Source: Sorghum bicolor (Eukaryota; Streptophyta; Magnoliopsida; Poales; Poaceae). From it: a stretch of DNA of 64,000 bases. Position numbers and translations under genes: made by a program. Below are positions 54,310-64,000 of this stretch, piece by piece (positions within the stretch are counted from its first letter, which is position 1; the number at the start of each line of letters is the position of its first letter). Location of the stretch: NCBI RefSeq assembly GCF_000003195.3, contig NC_012878.2:23952071-24016070 (forward strand), written 5' to 3'. The notes beneath the pieces were generated by a model. It did no database searches. It was given only the letters and a program-made list of their open reading frames with translations, and was not told where the DNA came from.

Positions 54310-55819
54310 TGTTGACACTAGCTAACACCACTTAGATACTAGGTTGTCATCTCCAGCATGGTGCCAGAGTGTACAAAGGTATTTATAAATGTAAAGGCTC
54401 TCTAGAAAATAATCTATTCTATCCGCAAGCGCACAGATAAAACACCTCATTGTAGCATTTCACCAGGATAAGTATTCCAGGTATCGTTATTTATAATTTA
54501 GCTCAACGGATCTAAGGAGATTAAATTAAGGGTAAAATCTATCAAGGCATAGACTAGAGATAAACTTGCAAGAACATGATTACTAATAAGAAACTCATCA
54601 CACAGTCACTTACTTTAGCAGGGGGTAAACCATAAAGATAATGATAATGAATTATAAGTTCAAGGGATAAATAACACAGCGATTAGAAAATAGACTACTC
54701 CTCATATGTAGGTGATGTTGGATTAGCTAGAGAATGGATTCTAAGTTATCTACTAACTACAAAGTCATAATCTACTCTAGTTATCTACAAGATCATATAT
54801 AGCATAAAAGACTCTTCATTCATGTATAAGGAACATTGATAAAGTAAATCAGAGCATCGCATGACTTACTCCACAATACCGGTTCTGCCTGTCCTATCAA
54901 CGGAGGGTGGACTATATAAGAAGCAACGAAGCTGTCACCATCACGAACTACCACACGACCCGGCCAATAGGATACATTTGCAGATAAATAACATCTAAGC
55001 ACCACGCTCTCATGTGATCTATCACCTAACTCCCTCGCGTCAAGAGCTAAGCGCTTTGCAAACTTATACATAAACTGATTATCAATTAGAACTATATCAA
55101 ATATAGAACTAGAGCAAACTAAGAACATAATAATTAGAGACATAATGCAATTAGAACAAAGAATTAGAGAAAGATATGAATAATACCAATCTTTATTACC
55201 GAAGATCCGAATCCAGAGCATAGTGCTCTACTTCTCTAATTGCTATCTAATCAAACCTCTAAACTTGATGGATTAGGGAGTAGCTAATTCTAATTCTCTG
55301 TGGGAGAGAAGCTCTAAACCCTAACTTTGATGGCTACCTCTGAATAATGATTTCTTCTCTTCTCCTCTCATCCAGGGGGGTAGGCCTTGGTTATATAGCC
55401 TTTTCAAGTGAATGTGGGCCGTCAGATCAAACCGACATTGATTGTGTGGTTTAGATTGATCCTTTAGGTCGGTGGAGCGTAGTCCCGAAGCAGAGTCCCG
55501 ATTGGGTTCCAACCTTGGGCAGGCGCCGAAGGGGGGTGGGCGGCCGCCCTGCTCCCGACCCCGATCGTGCTCTCGTTCGTTCCCGTGGCTTCTGGACTCT
55601 TCTAGATTGAGGAAAATTGCGCGGCACGTAATTATCTCATTGTAAACATGACATGTGGGCCTTCTCTCCATATTCTCTGATAACCCCCTGCAGAAATAGA
55701 TAAACACCAAAGGTCGTGGAATTCTGTCAGATAAAACCCTAATTCTAGATGTTTGTTTCATATTGATCCTTTTCCATGTTTATTTGATTATTAATTTTAG
55801 TACTTAAGGACCGTCAACA
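54310..55819 (-). repeat. 5' LTR of element ii
   Basis: 1,510 bp matching the other LTR and the solo LTR. TATA near 55389-55398. U5 block near 54420-54495. Confidence 0.94.
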
Positions 55820-55824
55820 TTGGC

Positions 55825-55970
55825 CGTGACATCCGGGCGCATCGCTGTTGTCGGGACAAAAGTATTCGAGTTATCACCTTTGTCGATTGTAAGGTCAAAT
55901 CGGTTGGCACGCCTTAACATTGAATCGAGTATTAGCCCTTTGTGTTTGTAGATCCACTTTTGCACCAACA
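55825..55970 (+). repeat. 3' LTR of element B, right part
   Basis: Continues the interrupted LTR from CGTGACATCCGG to GCACCAACA, matching 30299-30445 of the 5' LTR. The preceding TTGGC is the TSD of element ii. Confidence 0.93.
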
Positions 55971-56606
55971 ATAGGTAGTGACAATACTTAACTTGAGCTA
56001 AATAAAAGAAAGAAAGGTATCAGATTATAATTCTAGTTGGGCAACGCTTTTATGCAAAGGTTTCAGCTACCCCACTATACAGCCTTCATGATCCTTGAAG
56101 AGTCTTTTATTTTCGGTTTATGACGGGTAAGTCTAGCTGAGTACATTCTTGTACTCAGGGTTCCATTCCCATGTTGTTTTGTAGATGGTCAGATGTACTA
56201 TGGTTATTGCATTCACTACTTGTACCCAACAATGGGTGATGACTAGACCAAGGGCAATGGTCACTCTACCTCCTCTTTTGCTATTGTGGGAATGATCAAA
56301 CTATGGCACTGTATCAGAATAAGTGTGTGTGTTATTTTAAAACTATGAGGCTTCCGCTACTCTTGAACTTGGTTTTTAATAACTTTAAGTGAACTTTTAT
56401 GTATTCGCTGAATGTTGTGAATTGAATGTAACTGTGGATGGTGATCGCTGGACTTATTACGTTCTTGGCTATATGTATAAGTTGTGGTTTGAAATTCTTC
56501 GAGATTTCACGGACTACCAGGATTATATGGGCTTAAGCTTGATGGTTCGACTGTGCAAAATGGTCACTATTAGGCTTAATCTCTTATAATTTGGGTTGTT
56601 CTGTTA

Positions 56607-58787
56607 CACAAACCAAAGGCACCAGTAGCTAGAACATGTCTAAGAAACACCATAAAACATCATGGCAAGGTTTAAACTCATTTTTATTGTCCCCCTTTTC
56701 TATTTTCTTAATTATCAAGGTGAATTAATGAGCATATAGTACAAGTGCTCTAAAAATTCTAATAACATTGCAGCAAGCTATCTAGGCTACCACAAGGTTA
56801 CTATAAAATTTCATGGCTCTTGCACATGCAGATTGTGAGATACAAAAATAACAAGCTAACAATGGCATTAAAGGCATAAATGTGAAACCCTATCAAAAAG
56901 TGTCAAACAACATATTTCAGATTTTTCTTAGCTTTGTTTACACATGATTACATCACCCAACAAGTTCCATCCTAAAAGGAGTCATACTTTATTGATTAAA
57001 AATACCACAATAAACTCCTATTTAAACAAAGGATATTTATAACTTTACCAACAGGCATCCAAAAATCATGAGATATTTATCAGAGCCTATTCATATCATA
57101 AATAACACTCTCCTAAATTTGCATGGCCATAGGACTCATAGATCTCAAGATATAGTTATCTTCTTTTTACCAATGATTAAATCATATCTATTTATTTCTA
57201 CAAAAACATGGCATGCTTCATATTTTTATTAAAAACTAGACTAACTCAAGGATCTGAAAAAATTGGAATCACTCCATTTGGATCTTCTTAACTCAAGTTA
57301 TGAATTTTCCAAGAATAGCACTGAATCTGCTTAAAACGGAAATAGGGGGAGAGAGAGAAAGTGGCTGACAGAGGGGTTCCACTTGTCAGCGACACACAGA
57401 GCAGAGGCGAGCTCTGCTGCCGGAGATCTCATCGACGGTGAGGTCTCTGGGAAACCAAGGGCATCTACATGTTCCTCACATCAAGGCGAACTCGTTGACC
57501 TACTTGGCTCACGCTCTACTGGACTCTAGGGTGCTCGCCGTCAAGAATGGCGGAGCGGTGGCGCTGCGCGGCATTACGCCGGCGAACTGGGGCCACAACA
57601 ACCCAGTAGAGGTTGTGAACGAGCAAGGGTGAAGCGAGGGGAAGCAATAGGAAGAAGAATCACGGCCAGAAGTCGACCAGAGAGGTCTGGCCACGTTGCT
57701 GGTGATCTCTGCGAACTCCGACGAGGTGGAGTCCGCGACGGAGTTGGCAATGTGACCTCACCGGTGCTCAGCTAAGGAAAAGAAGTGGACGTCGTGGTAG
57801 AGGACGTCACGGCGGAGCTCTGGGCGAGGCAGCTCGGCTCGGGACGTGGTGGTGCGGCCGGGAGGGCACGCCGAAGTGCGGCGGAGCTCGCCGAGAACGA
57901 AGGCAGACGAAATGTGGAGCGCTGGAGGGGTGAATGGCGCGTCTGAGGTGTCCAGGCGAGGCATGGTGACTTGTGGACGTCGTCCAAGCTGACAGGTGGT
58001 GTCGCCATCGATGTATGGTCGACAGGTGGCCGGACACGCGGCGGCATGTGACACTCTATCCAAACTGAAATGGGCGATTCAGTCGCCGTTGACAGTGACT
58101 GAAACCCGATCTTCGCCGACGATTTACTCATGATCCACGCAGTGGTTTTGGCTCAGATTTGTTCCGATGGATAGAGCTACACGAGTTCTACAAGATTGCT
58201 CAAAGGATCAAAGTCTAGTTCGGCCTAGATTTCAAACTACAAGGCTCCCAAGTACTCTACCTCGAAACTACAGAATCCAGACTTAGCCAAATTCGACTAA
58301 GTGTTGGAAACAGCACTGATTCCTGGCTTGTGGGCCACTTTTGGTTAGTTTCCAAGCATTTTCATGAAAAGGTACCAAAACATCTTTTGTAGCTTATAAC
58401 ATTTACTACAACTTTGCTTTAGAAGGCACTTACATGCAAAGTTTCTAGCACTGGTTTCATAAAGGATCTTTGAAAAGAGCCAAATTCAACTAGGTCAACC
58501 TAGGGCTAACCATGACTTGGGGGCATTTTTGGGTGAGACCTACAACATAAACTTTGTTCCAAATGATATTCTTAACATGAATAAAGTATTATGGAATACA
58601 ATGTGCAATTGGGTACATTGGTCATACATGACTTACACATAGAACAAGCCATATAAGTAATTCAATCACATAGTGTATAAACCAAATGACATGTGATCAT
58701 GGTATGATGCTCATGAGTGAGTATGATGATGCTTATGTTGATGCAATGCTCATGGATAACATGCAAGCTAACACTAGGAGTGTTACA
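56607..58787 (-). mobile_element. unit vii, inverted relative of unit vi, 3'-truncated
   Basis: On the minus strand it begins TGTAACACTCCTAG at 58787, has a GC-rich part (57380-58130) and an AT-rich part with blocks matching unit vi (CTTGAGATCTATGAG near 57140 and ATGTTGTTTGACACT near 56905, both minus strand). It stops abruptly at 56607 against the end of vi. ORFs in its GC-rich part occur in several frames and are not credible genes. Confidence 0.5.
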
Positions 58788-58792
58788 CCTAT

Positions 58793-59967
58793 CATGTTTC
58801 GCCACCGCCCGCTATCACGTTTGATACGGTGGTATTCAAGGGTAGGCTTTAGTCTAAGCACCACGCTTATGCTAACTCCTACTACTCAGACTAAGTATAT
58901 AACCTAGTCCAAGCACCGTGTTACCGGCAAAGAGAACAACCCAAACACTTAAGACTAACTTAGCTAGTATATAACTACTATAAGACAGAATAGGACACTG
59001 CAATAGAATATTGCACTAAGTAAATACTAAAAGTAAATACTTCGAAAAGTAAAGGAAAAGTAAATATATTAAATACTCAAAGTCTTACAAGAGAAAAGGT
59101 AAAGATGAATACCAGACTCTCTAGAGACTCCGAGATTCGCTCGACTCAACTCTAACTCCCACACTACACTAACACTGACACTTACAACTGGAAAGCTAGA
59201 GCTAAATTGGAACACACCTTACCTTAGAGAGCGTGGATGCAGCCTCTATTTATAGGGGGAGTAGAGGGGGTGCCACGTCAGTGATCCGTGTGCTTCCCGC
59301 TTTTCCACCCTTGGATATACCGTCATTGAAACCACCTTAGATGGACGTCCAAGATCATCTACACGTGTTGCCAAAGTTGATGGAGTGTAACCGACCTTAG
59401 GTGGGCCCACATCATAGGTCTGTCGACCTAATATTTTGTGAGGTGGGGCCACCCTGAGCCTTCTAGAAGGTCCTGGAGGTCAGTGGAGTGGAGCTCGCAG
59501 GTGGGACCCACCAAAGGCCGGTCGGTCGACCGAGATTTGGTGAGGTGAGCCCACCAGCCTTGCTCCATTACTGTCCTCATCTGTCATGGAGTGTGTCTTG
59601 TTGTTCATCTTCGGTTTGGTTCTTCTGGTGGGTCCATGGATCCTTGTACCTCCATCTTTCACCCTTGAACAGAAACACAAGTGTGATCTGAGGGTCGAGA
59701 TGGACTTGAATGTGTTTCCTGTTGCCTTAGGATCCTAGAATTGAGCCAGCACCTGGACCACCCCATGTGTAGGTCGACAGACTAGGGCTTGGTGGGTCCA
59801 GGAGCTCATTTTCCCCTAAATGTAAGTGTACCAGCATCCAAATACTTAGAGCACAAGTGGAACCTCTTAGTGATAAAAGATGTCTATGCTATGCCATTCT
59901 TCCACTATTTCCGGCCTGTTGATGGTGTTTTCATTTGTGGATCTTTATAGCTTATCCACCGTCAACA
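58793..59967 (-). mobile_element. diverged Athila-like LTR, probably solo, TSD CCTAT
   Basis: About 1.17 kb ending CACCGTCAACA like the Athila LTRs, flanked by CCTAT at 58788-58792 and 59968-59972. It holds AAGCACCACGCT like the other Athila LTRs and a minus-strand TATA box (CTATAAATAG near 59246-59255). The left terminus reads CATGTTTCG, so the first TG is displaced by two bases. No internal region follows. Confidence 0.65.
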
Positions 59968-59972
59968 CCTAT

Positions 59973-60766
59973 CTTAAGAACACGAAGAACATGAAGAACA
60001 AAACAAGAACAACAAGAACATACGAACTCAAAAATTAGTGGAAACAAAGAGAGAGAAGAGGGGATTTCCAATTGATGCTCTTGGTCTTTCTTTTCTCTCT
60101 TCTTTTTTTCTCTAATTAAGTATGTTAATTGATGGAATGAAACTCAAAGTTGGCACTGGCCATGGAGGAAGGTCTTTGGACTTAAGAATGGAAGTGAAGG
60201 GAATGAGTGAAGAGAGAGAGGGAGAGGAAATAGGTGGGCCAACCGGCATTGGTGTGGGGCCAGCCGGCCCCACCTTGGCCCATTTGGCCACCAAATTTGA
60301 TGAGTGTTGACATTTGCATGTGTAGAATATGTTGGTGCATGTGTTGGTACTTATTCATGACACCAGGATGGAGTGGGGTGAGAAAGAGGAGACATGCATG
60401 TGATTAAAGAAAGTGGAGTGTAGTGAATAGTTGGTGGGTGGTGATGTGATGTGAAATGACTTGATGTGATAGGTGTAGGTCCCACATGTTGCCCGCATTT
60501 ATACCATATAATAACCCAAAGATGAAAAACTAACTTACTTTTATGAATATATGAAAAAATATAATTCTAATGATAGTATTTTTATAATTTTCTGCCACCA
60601 TAGTAAATTTCGCTGACTGGGTTTTTACGCTCTGTCAGTAGTAATCACATGGGGCTTTAAATTTTAATTATGACATGCTTATTTTTTAATTTCTTTTAAT
60701 AATGCAATTTGTGAAAATAAATATGCTAAAATTTAATGCGATAATTTAATTTACTGATAATTAACG
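59973..60766 (-). other. non-coding region of element iii downstream of gag-protease
   Basis: No supportable gene. It shares the CACATGGGGCTTTAAA block near 60650 with the other two Athila elements. The GGTAGGTCCCACATG region near 60473 recalls the stretch upstream of the internal promoter of element ii. Confidence 0.45.
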
Positions 60767-60776
60767 AGTTACCTCC
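60767..60776 (-). promoter_or_regulatory. splice-donor-like site after gag-protease (element iii)
   Basis: GGGAGGTAACTC on the minus strand, in the same position as in elements i and ii. Confidence 0.45.
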
Positions 60777-60797
60777 CGATGAAGGTTTGGGGTTTTT

Positions 60798-60817
60798 AAG
60801 TCCACCGACTTGGACTT
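60798..60817 (-). ncRNA. conserved hairpin after the gag-protease stop (element iii)
   Basis: Perfect 6-bp arms AAGTCC (60798-60803) and GGACTT (60812-60817) with an 8-nt loop, 11 nt past the TAA at 60829, then AAAAA in the sense direction. Confidence 0.65.
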
Positions 60818-60828
60818 CTCTAGTTGAA

Positions 60829-62286
60829 TTATTCTTCATGATTGATCTCCGCTATCGGAGATGTTGATGCATCTTGATCCTTCAGAGTCTTGCATTGGTT
60901 GGGTCTTGGCCTAAATGCGAATCGCTCTTCTTGCCCATTAATGGTGAATATTATTTCTCTAGCTCCAATGTTGATGGTTGCATTTGTATTGTTTAGGAAA
61001 GGTCGCCCTAGGATAAGAGGTATCTTCCTCTCTTCCTGCATGTCAAGTACTACAAAATCTATAGGAACGAAAAAGTCATGGATTCTTACCGCAATATTTT
61101 CTGCTATCCCTGCAGGGTAGCGGATTAAATGGTCAGCTAATTGCAAGCACATTGTTGTTGGAGTGAGCATGGAATAATCGAGTTTGTCAAAGACCATCTT
61201 GGGCATAACGCTGACGCTTGCTCCAACATCACATAAGGCGTTCTCGAACATCTGGTTGCCTATAGAGCAGTCTATAGTGGGGCATCCTAGGTCATTCTTC
61301 TTGATGGGGGAAGAACATAGGATTGCTTCACTACATGCCTCTATTAGCTTGATGACTTCGGTTGACGGAACTGGTCCCTTGTTTTTGAGGATGGCCCGAA
61401 GGTACTGTGCGTATGTAGGTACCTGCATAGCATCTAACAACGGAATGTTGACATATAATTTCAGAATGACATTTACAAACTTACTGAACCGCTCATCAGT
61501 GGTGGTACTCCTCCTTTGTGGGAATGGTAGGAGAGTAGTATCATGAAAATCTTTCATTATTTCGGGCTCATGTACATCAACTGGTGGTGAAGGTTCTTCA
61601 ACTTCTTTTTCTCTATTGTTTTCTCTAGCTTCTTTGTCTACCTGCACTGAATGTGAAGGTCTACGTTCCCCTTTTGGGTAAGGTGGATCACGTGTAACCT
61701 TACCTCCTCTAGTAGATATTCCTTTAATCTGTTCATGGTTAGTGGTAGACAAAATAGAGGCTAGATGTGTAATTTCTGATTCTATCTTTTTAATGAACAA
61801 TATTTGTTCCTTAACTGCTAAAGAGAAATTGTCTAATTTTGAATTAATTCCCTCTAACATTTCATCATTGAAAGCAAGCTTCTTATAAATACTCTCATTA
61901 ATTCTAGCTTGTTCTAATATTAATTCTCTCAAGGGTGGTTGTCTTTGATTTAAATTACTTTGATACTTACCTTGGCTAGTTGCCTGAGGTTGACTCCATC
62001 CTTGCTTCTTGGTGATTGCATTAATGTCTTCTTCATGTTGATCTTGAGAATTGAATGCATCTTGAATGGCTTGACGATTTCTTTTATAATTATCCCTCTG
62101 CTCTAGCCAGCTCAATAACACATCCATCTTGGTTGATAGTGCACACAAGTCGTCTCGAACTTCTTCACTTTTATAGCATGTCTGAGTGTTGAATGTCCAA
62201 TTCTGATTTTCTTCCATCTTTGCCATAATAACTTCAGCTCTTCTAGGGGTGAGTGACATAAATGATCCTTCAGCAGTGGCATCCAA
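60829..62286 (-). CDS. Gag C-terminus and protease of element iii (485 codons)
   Basis: The frame starts inside the capsid tail (MDATAEGSFMSLTPRRAEV). It continues through a Gln/Asn-rich coiled region with no CCHC knuckle, a Glu/Pro-rich linker, and a protease with ALCDVGASVSVMPKMVFDKL near 61215 and PLILGRPFLNNT near 61000. DVG replaces the DTG/DSG of active retropepsins, as is common in Athila proteases. It ends at TAA 60829. The real gag start lies upstream and is separated by stops. Confidence 0.85.
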   Translation of the reverse strand: MDATAEGSFMSLTPRRAEVIMAKMEENQNWTFNTQTCYKSEEVRDDLCALSTKMDVLLSWLEQRDNYKRNRQAIQDAFNSQDQHEEDINAITKKQGWSQPQATSQGKYQSNLNQRQPPLRELILEQARINESIYKKLAFNDEMLEGINSKLDNFSLAVKEQILFIKKIESEITHLASILSTTNHEQIKGISTRGGKVTRDPPYPKGERRPSHSVQVDKEARENNREKEVEEPSPPVDVHEPEIMKDFHDTTLLPFPQRRSTTTDERFSKFVNVILKLYVNIPLLDAMQVPTYAQYLRAILKNKGPVPSTEVIKLIEACSEAILCSSPIKKNDLGCPTIDCSIGNQMFENALCDVGASVSVMPKMVFDKLDYSMLTPTTMCLQLADHLIRYPAGIAENIAVRIHDFFVPIDFVVLDMQEERKIPLILGRPFLNNTNATINIGAREIIFTINGQEERFAFRPRPNQCKTLKDQDASTSPIAEINHEE

Positions 62287-62820
62287 TTGCTCACATGACC
62301 TCTAAGTTAGTCCATAGTAAAATGTGTGCATGAGCAACCACTTCTCCATTCCATAATGCGGGCAATCTGATATGTATCCTTGAAAGCGTTCCCATGCTTC
62401 TGGAATAGATTCACCTCTCTGCTGCTGAAATTCTAAAATCTTCCCTCGTAAGATATTTGTTCGGCCTATTGGGAAAATTTTCTCTAGGAAAGCCTTCGAA
62501 CATTCTCTCCATGTCTTGAATTGATCTTTGCTCTGATAAAACCACTACTTCGCACTTCCTTCTAATGAGAAAGGAAACGAACGAAGTAGAACAACATCTT
62601 GAGGAATGCCCAGAATGTCAATGGTATTGCCAATCTCTAGGAAATTCTGCAAATATGCAATGCAATCTTCATCCTTCTTTCCACTAAATATGATAAGTTG
62701 CACCATCTTGATGAGGCTTGGCTTGATCTCATAATCATATTCTCCAAGGTTAAACGTTGGACCTACGTGAATATTCTTAGTGCTTGGAGGAGAGAATTCA
62801 TGCAGAGCCTTCTCAGCCAT
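62287..62820 (-). pseudogene. Gag capsid of element iii, N-terminal part
   Basis: The ATG at 62820 opens an Athila capsid head (FSPPSTKNIHVGPTFNLGEY, IKPSLIKMVQL, VLLRSFPFSLEGSAK). It stops at 62545 where the next codons would give WF, and further stops occur before 62300. The fragment ends just before the 485-codon frame. Confidence 0.8.
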
Positions 62821-63099
62821 CGCTTCTCAAAATGTTGTAAGATCCTTCTTCCTATGGTTGTTCCTGATAAGAGTTAAAATTCTACAACCAATCCTGCACT
62901 TACCCTATAAAGTATTGCTACATAAAACATGGGTAAGTCTGCTAAAGCAAAAGACTATGTCCTAAACATATTTAAATGTTGATTTCCTATTGTTGGTTCT
63001 ATGAATGATTTACTTGTATGAAATTCTAAAAAGTGTATAATTTCTGGCTAATCAATAAATCCTTTTAAAGTAATCCTAATAAATAAAATTGCCATCCCC

Positions 63100-63112
63100 G
63101 GCAACGGCGCCA
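63100..63112 (-). other. primer-binding site of element iii (Asp-tRNA type)
   Basis: TGGCGCCGTTGCC on the minus strand, eight bases from the LTR edge at 63121. Confidence 0.88.
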
Positions 63113-63120
63113 GAAATGCT

Positions 63121-64000
63121 TGTTGGTATTTTTAGCATCACTTCATATTAAGTTGTCATTCCTAACATGATGCCAAAACCAAGGAATAAAATAATCTACA
63201 CGCAATAACTCTAAATAGAATATATCTGCCAGCGCACAGATAATTCTCCCGTTGCAGCATTTCACCCAGGAAGTATTCCGAGTATCGTTGATTTATTTTA
63301 TGCTAAGAGGATAAAGCAGCATTCTATTTATTAGACTTAGGTGATCTTATATGAACTAAGGAATTTATAATTATGTAAATCTATCTTAACCAATAGTACT
63401 AATGCTTTAGCGATAACTAATCGATAAAATATGATAAATGATAACTGATAACTGAGTAATGAAGTAAATGGTATTCTAGAGATAGAAAATAAAGACTCAC
63501 TAATATAGCAAGACAATCATGATATTCAAATAAATAAAAGAAACCTATGTAATTACTAATATAAAGTCTGCAGCCTACGCCATGCTACACATTTTCATCT
63601 ATAGTGCGTTAAACTCAGAAAACATCATAAGGAGCATCAACTAATGAGGGTTTTAAGATGCAACCATCACCTCCTTCGCGACCGCGCTCTGCTAGTCCTA
63701 CGTACGGGGGGTGGACTATAAACGAACCAATGCAGCTATCACCTACACAGACTACCACACGACCCGGCACGTCTGGGTGCCTCCGTAGGTATGTTGATAT
63801 TTGGTAACGCAATAAGGAAATAATCCGCAAGCGCACGGATATCGGTGAGCATTTCACCTGGGATGTTATCCAGAGTTATCGTATTTATATTTTTACCACT
63901 GGGAGAAAGGGTGCATCTGACTAACCAAATCTATTGCTACTATCCCTTTAGGCTACAAAGAATGTTTCTCGATGTGAGTGATGTATAGAGAAGACTGCAA
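63121..64000 (-). repeat. 5' LTR of element iii, interrupted and cut by the window
   Basis: Begins TGTTGGTATTTTTAGC and holds the Athila U5 block near 63231-63300 (CCAGCGCACAGATA to GAGTATCGTTGATTTAT). A second LTR start interrupts it at 63792. Confidence 0.8.
63792..64000 (-). mobile_element. second Athila-type LTR nested in the element iii LTR
   Basis: TGTTGATATTTGGTAACGC begins at 63792, and the U5 block recurs near 63824-63895 (CCGCAAGCGCACGGATAT to TATCGTATTTATATTTT). It runs off the right edge, so its extent and TSD are unknown. Confidence 0.65.

Larger units (their letters stand above)
41650..55819 (-). mobile_element. non-autonomous Athila element ii, complete, TSD TTGGC, split by unit v
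   Basis: LTRs 41650-43161 and 54310-55819 flank an internal region that reads on the minus strand. In order it has a primer-binding site, gag-protease, hairpin, a third ORF with its own promoter, an internal and a terminal polypurine tract. TTGGC at 41645-41649 and 55820-55824 is exact. No RT or integrase. About 2% difference between LTRs by eye, so it is older than element i. Confidence 0.95.
29737..55970 (+). mobile_element. Tat-lineage Ty3/gypsy element B, both LTRs present, TSD ATAGG
   Basis: The 5' LTR is 29737-30445. The 3' LTR is 41073-41649 continued at 55825-55970, where element ii is inserted. ATAGG at 29732-29736 and 55971-55975 is an exact TSD. Inside are gag-protease, RT, RNase H, second RNase H, integrase (to 37352) and an antisense plant-mobile-domain gene (37500-40560). 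Stops, frameshifts and active-site substitutions disable it. The element is packed with the word GCCGAT/ATCGGC. Confidence 0.93.
26501..56606 (+). mobile_element. large non-coding unit vi, split by element B
   Basis: Unit vi consists of 26501-29736 and 55976-56606, contiguous across the ATAGG duplication of element B (3.87 kb without it). It has an AT-rich start, a GC-rich middle (26990-27720) and an AT-rich 3' half, and ends GTTCTGTTACA at 56606. Its left end is cut at 26501. Several blocks match unit vii in inverted orientation, for example CTTGAGATCCATAG at 27874 and CTGTTGTTTGACACT near 28262. It looks like a large LTR (LARD-type) remnant, but I found no coding region and the assignment is tentative. 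ORFs in the GC-rich part open on both strands and are not credible genes. Confidence 0.5.
59968..64000 (-). mobile_element. non-autonomous Athila element iii, partial
   Basis: Reading on the minus strand: LTR from the right edge to 63121, primer-binding site, gag, protease, hairpin and about 0.8 kb of non-coding sequence. The far end is lost against the LTR at 58793-59967 and unit vii. No RT or integrase. Confidence 0.85.

Noticed and set aside
57438..58131. Possible host gene in the GC-rich part of unit vii
   Set aside because: Several short frames on both strands, no motif, and the flanks match unit vi, which points to a transposable element.

Overview
This is plant nuclear DNA, almost certainly from a grass. 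Every stretch I could place belongs to a transposable element. I found no host gene, rRNA, tRNA or CRISPR array. The evidence for a grass is Ty3/gypsy elements of the Athila and Tat lineages, antisense extra ORFs resembling the Transposase_28 and plant-mobile-domain families, and large GC-rich non-coding units flanked by 5-bp target-site duplications (TSDs). The picture is nested pericentromeric-type heterochromatin. Family names are my recognition from translated motifs; no database search was run.

Layout. 1-5335 (minus): a Ty3/gypsy chromovirus-type element with a Gag-Pol ORF of about 1,217 codons that stays open to the left edge, but whose capsid core is deleted; behind it lie the leader, PBS, an LTR and a stray pol C-terminus. 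5382-6894: solo Athila LTR, TSD GCAAC. About 5336-26500 (plus): Tat element 'A', 5'-truncated and full of stops, carrying an antisense intron-containing gene (13237-24739). That gene is split by Athila element 'i' (13856-22125, TSD CCAGC). 26501-56606: large non-coding unit 'vi'. It is split by Tat element 'B' (29737-55970, TSD ATAGG). The 3' LTR of B is split by Athila element 'ii' (41650-55819, TSD TTGGC), which is itself split by a 5.8-kb TG...CA unit 'v' (44737-50564, TSD TCTTG). 56607-58787 (minus): 'vii', same family as vi in inverted orientation. 58793-59967: diverged LTR, probably solo. 59968-64000 (minus): Athila element 'iii', with a further LTR nested in its own LTR at the right edge.

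How the parts work together. The three Athila elements carry gag and protease but no reverse transcriptase or integrase, so they would depend on another element. Each has the same small RNA hairpin (6-bp stem, 8-nt loop, one compensated base pair between copies) about 10 nt after the gag-protease stop, followed by a run of A and a GAGGTAA splice-donor-like site. Tat elements A and B carry gag, PR, RT, two RNase H domains and integrase on the sense strand, plus a spliced antisense gene between pol and the 3' LTR.

The most unusual signal is word usage. Element B is saturated with GCCGAT/ATCGGC (about 80 copies by eye in 12 kb, roughly 14 times expectation, on both strands and in LTRs, coding and antisense regions). 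Element A is enriched in CTGGTC/GACCAG, including a perfect 14-bp palindrome in a tandem array near its 3' LTR. I propose, as inference only, that these are element-specific recognition words, possibly read by the proteins of the antisense genes, in the manner of the VANC anti-silencing proteins of VANDAL DNA transposons.
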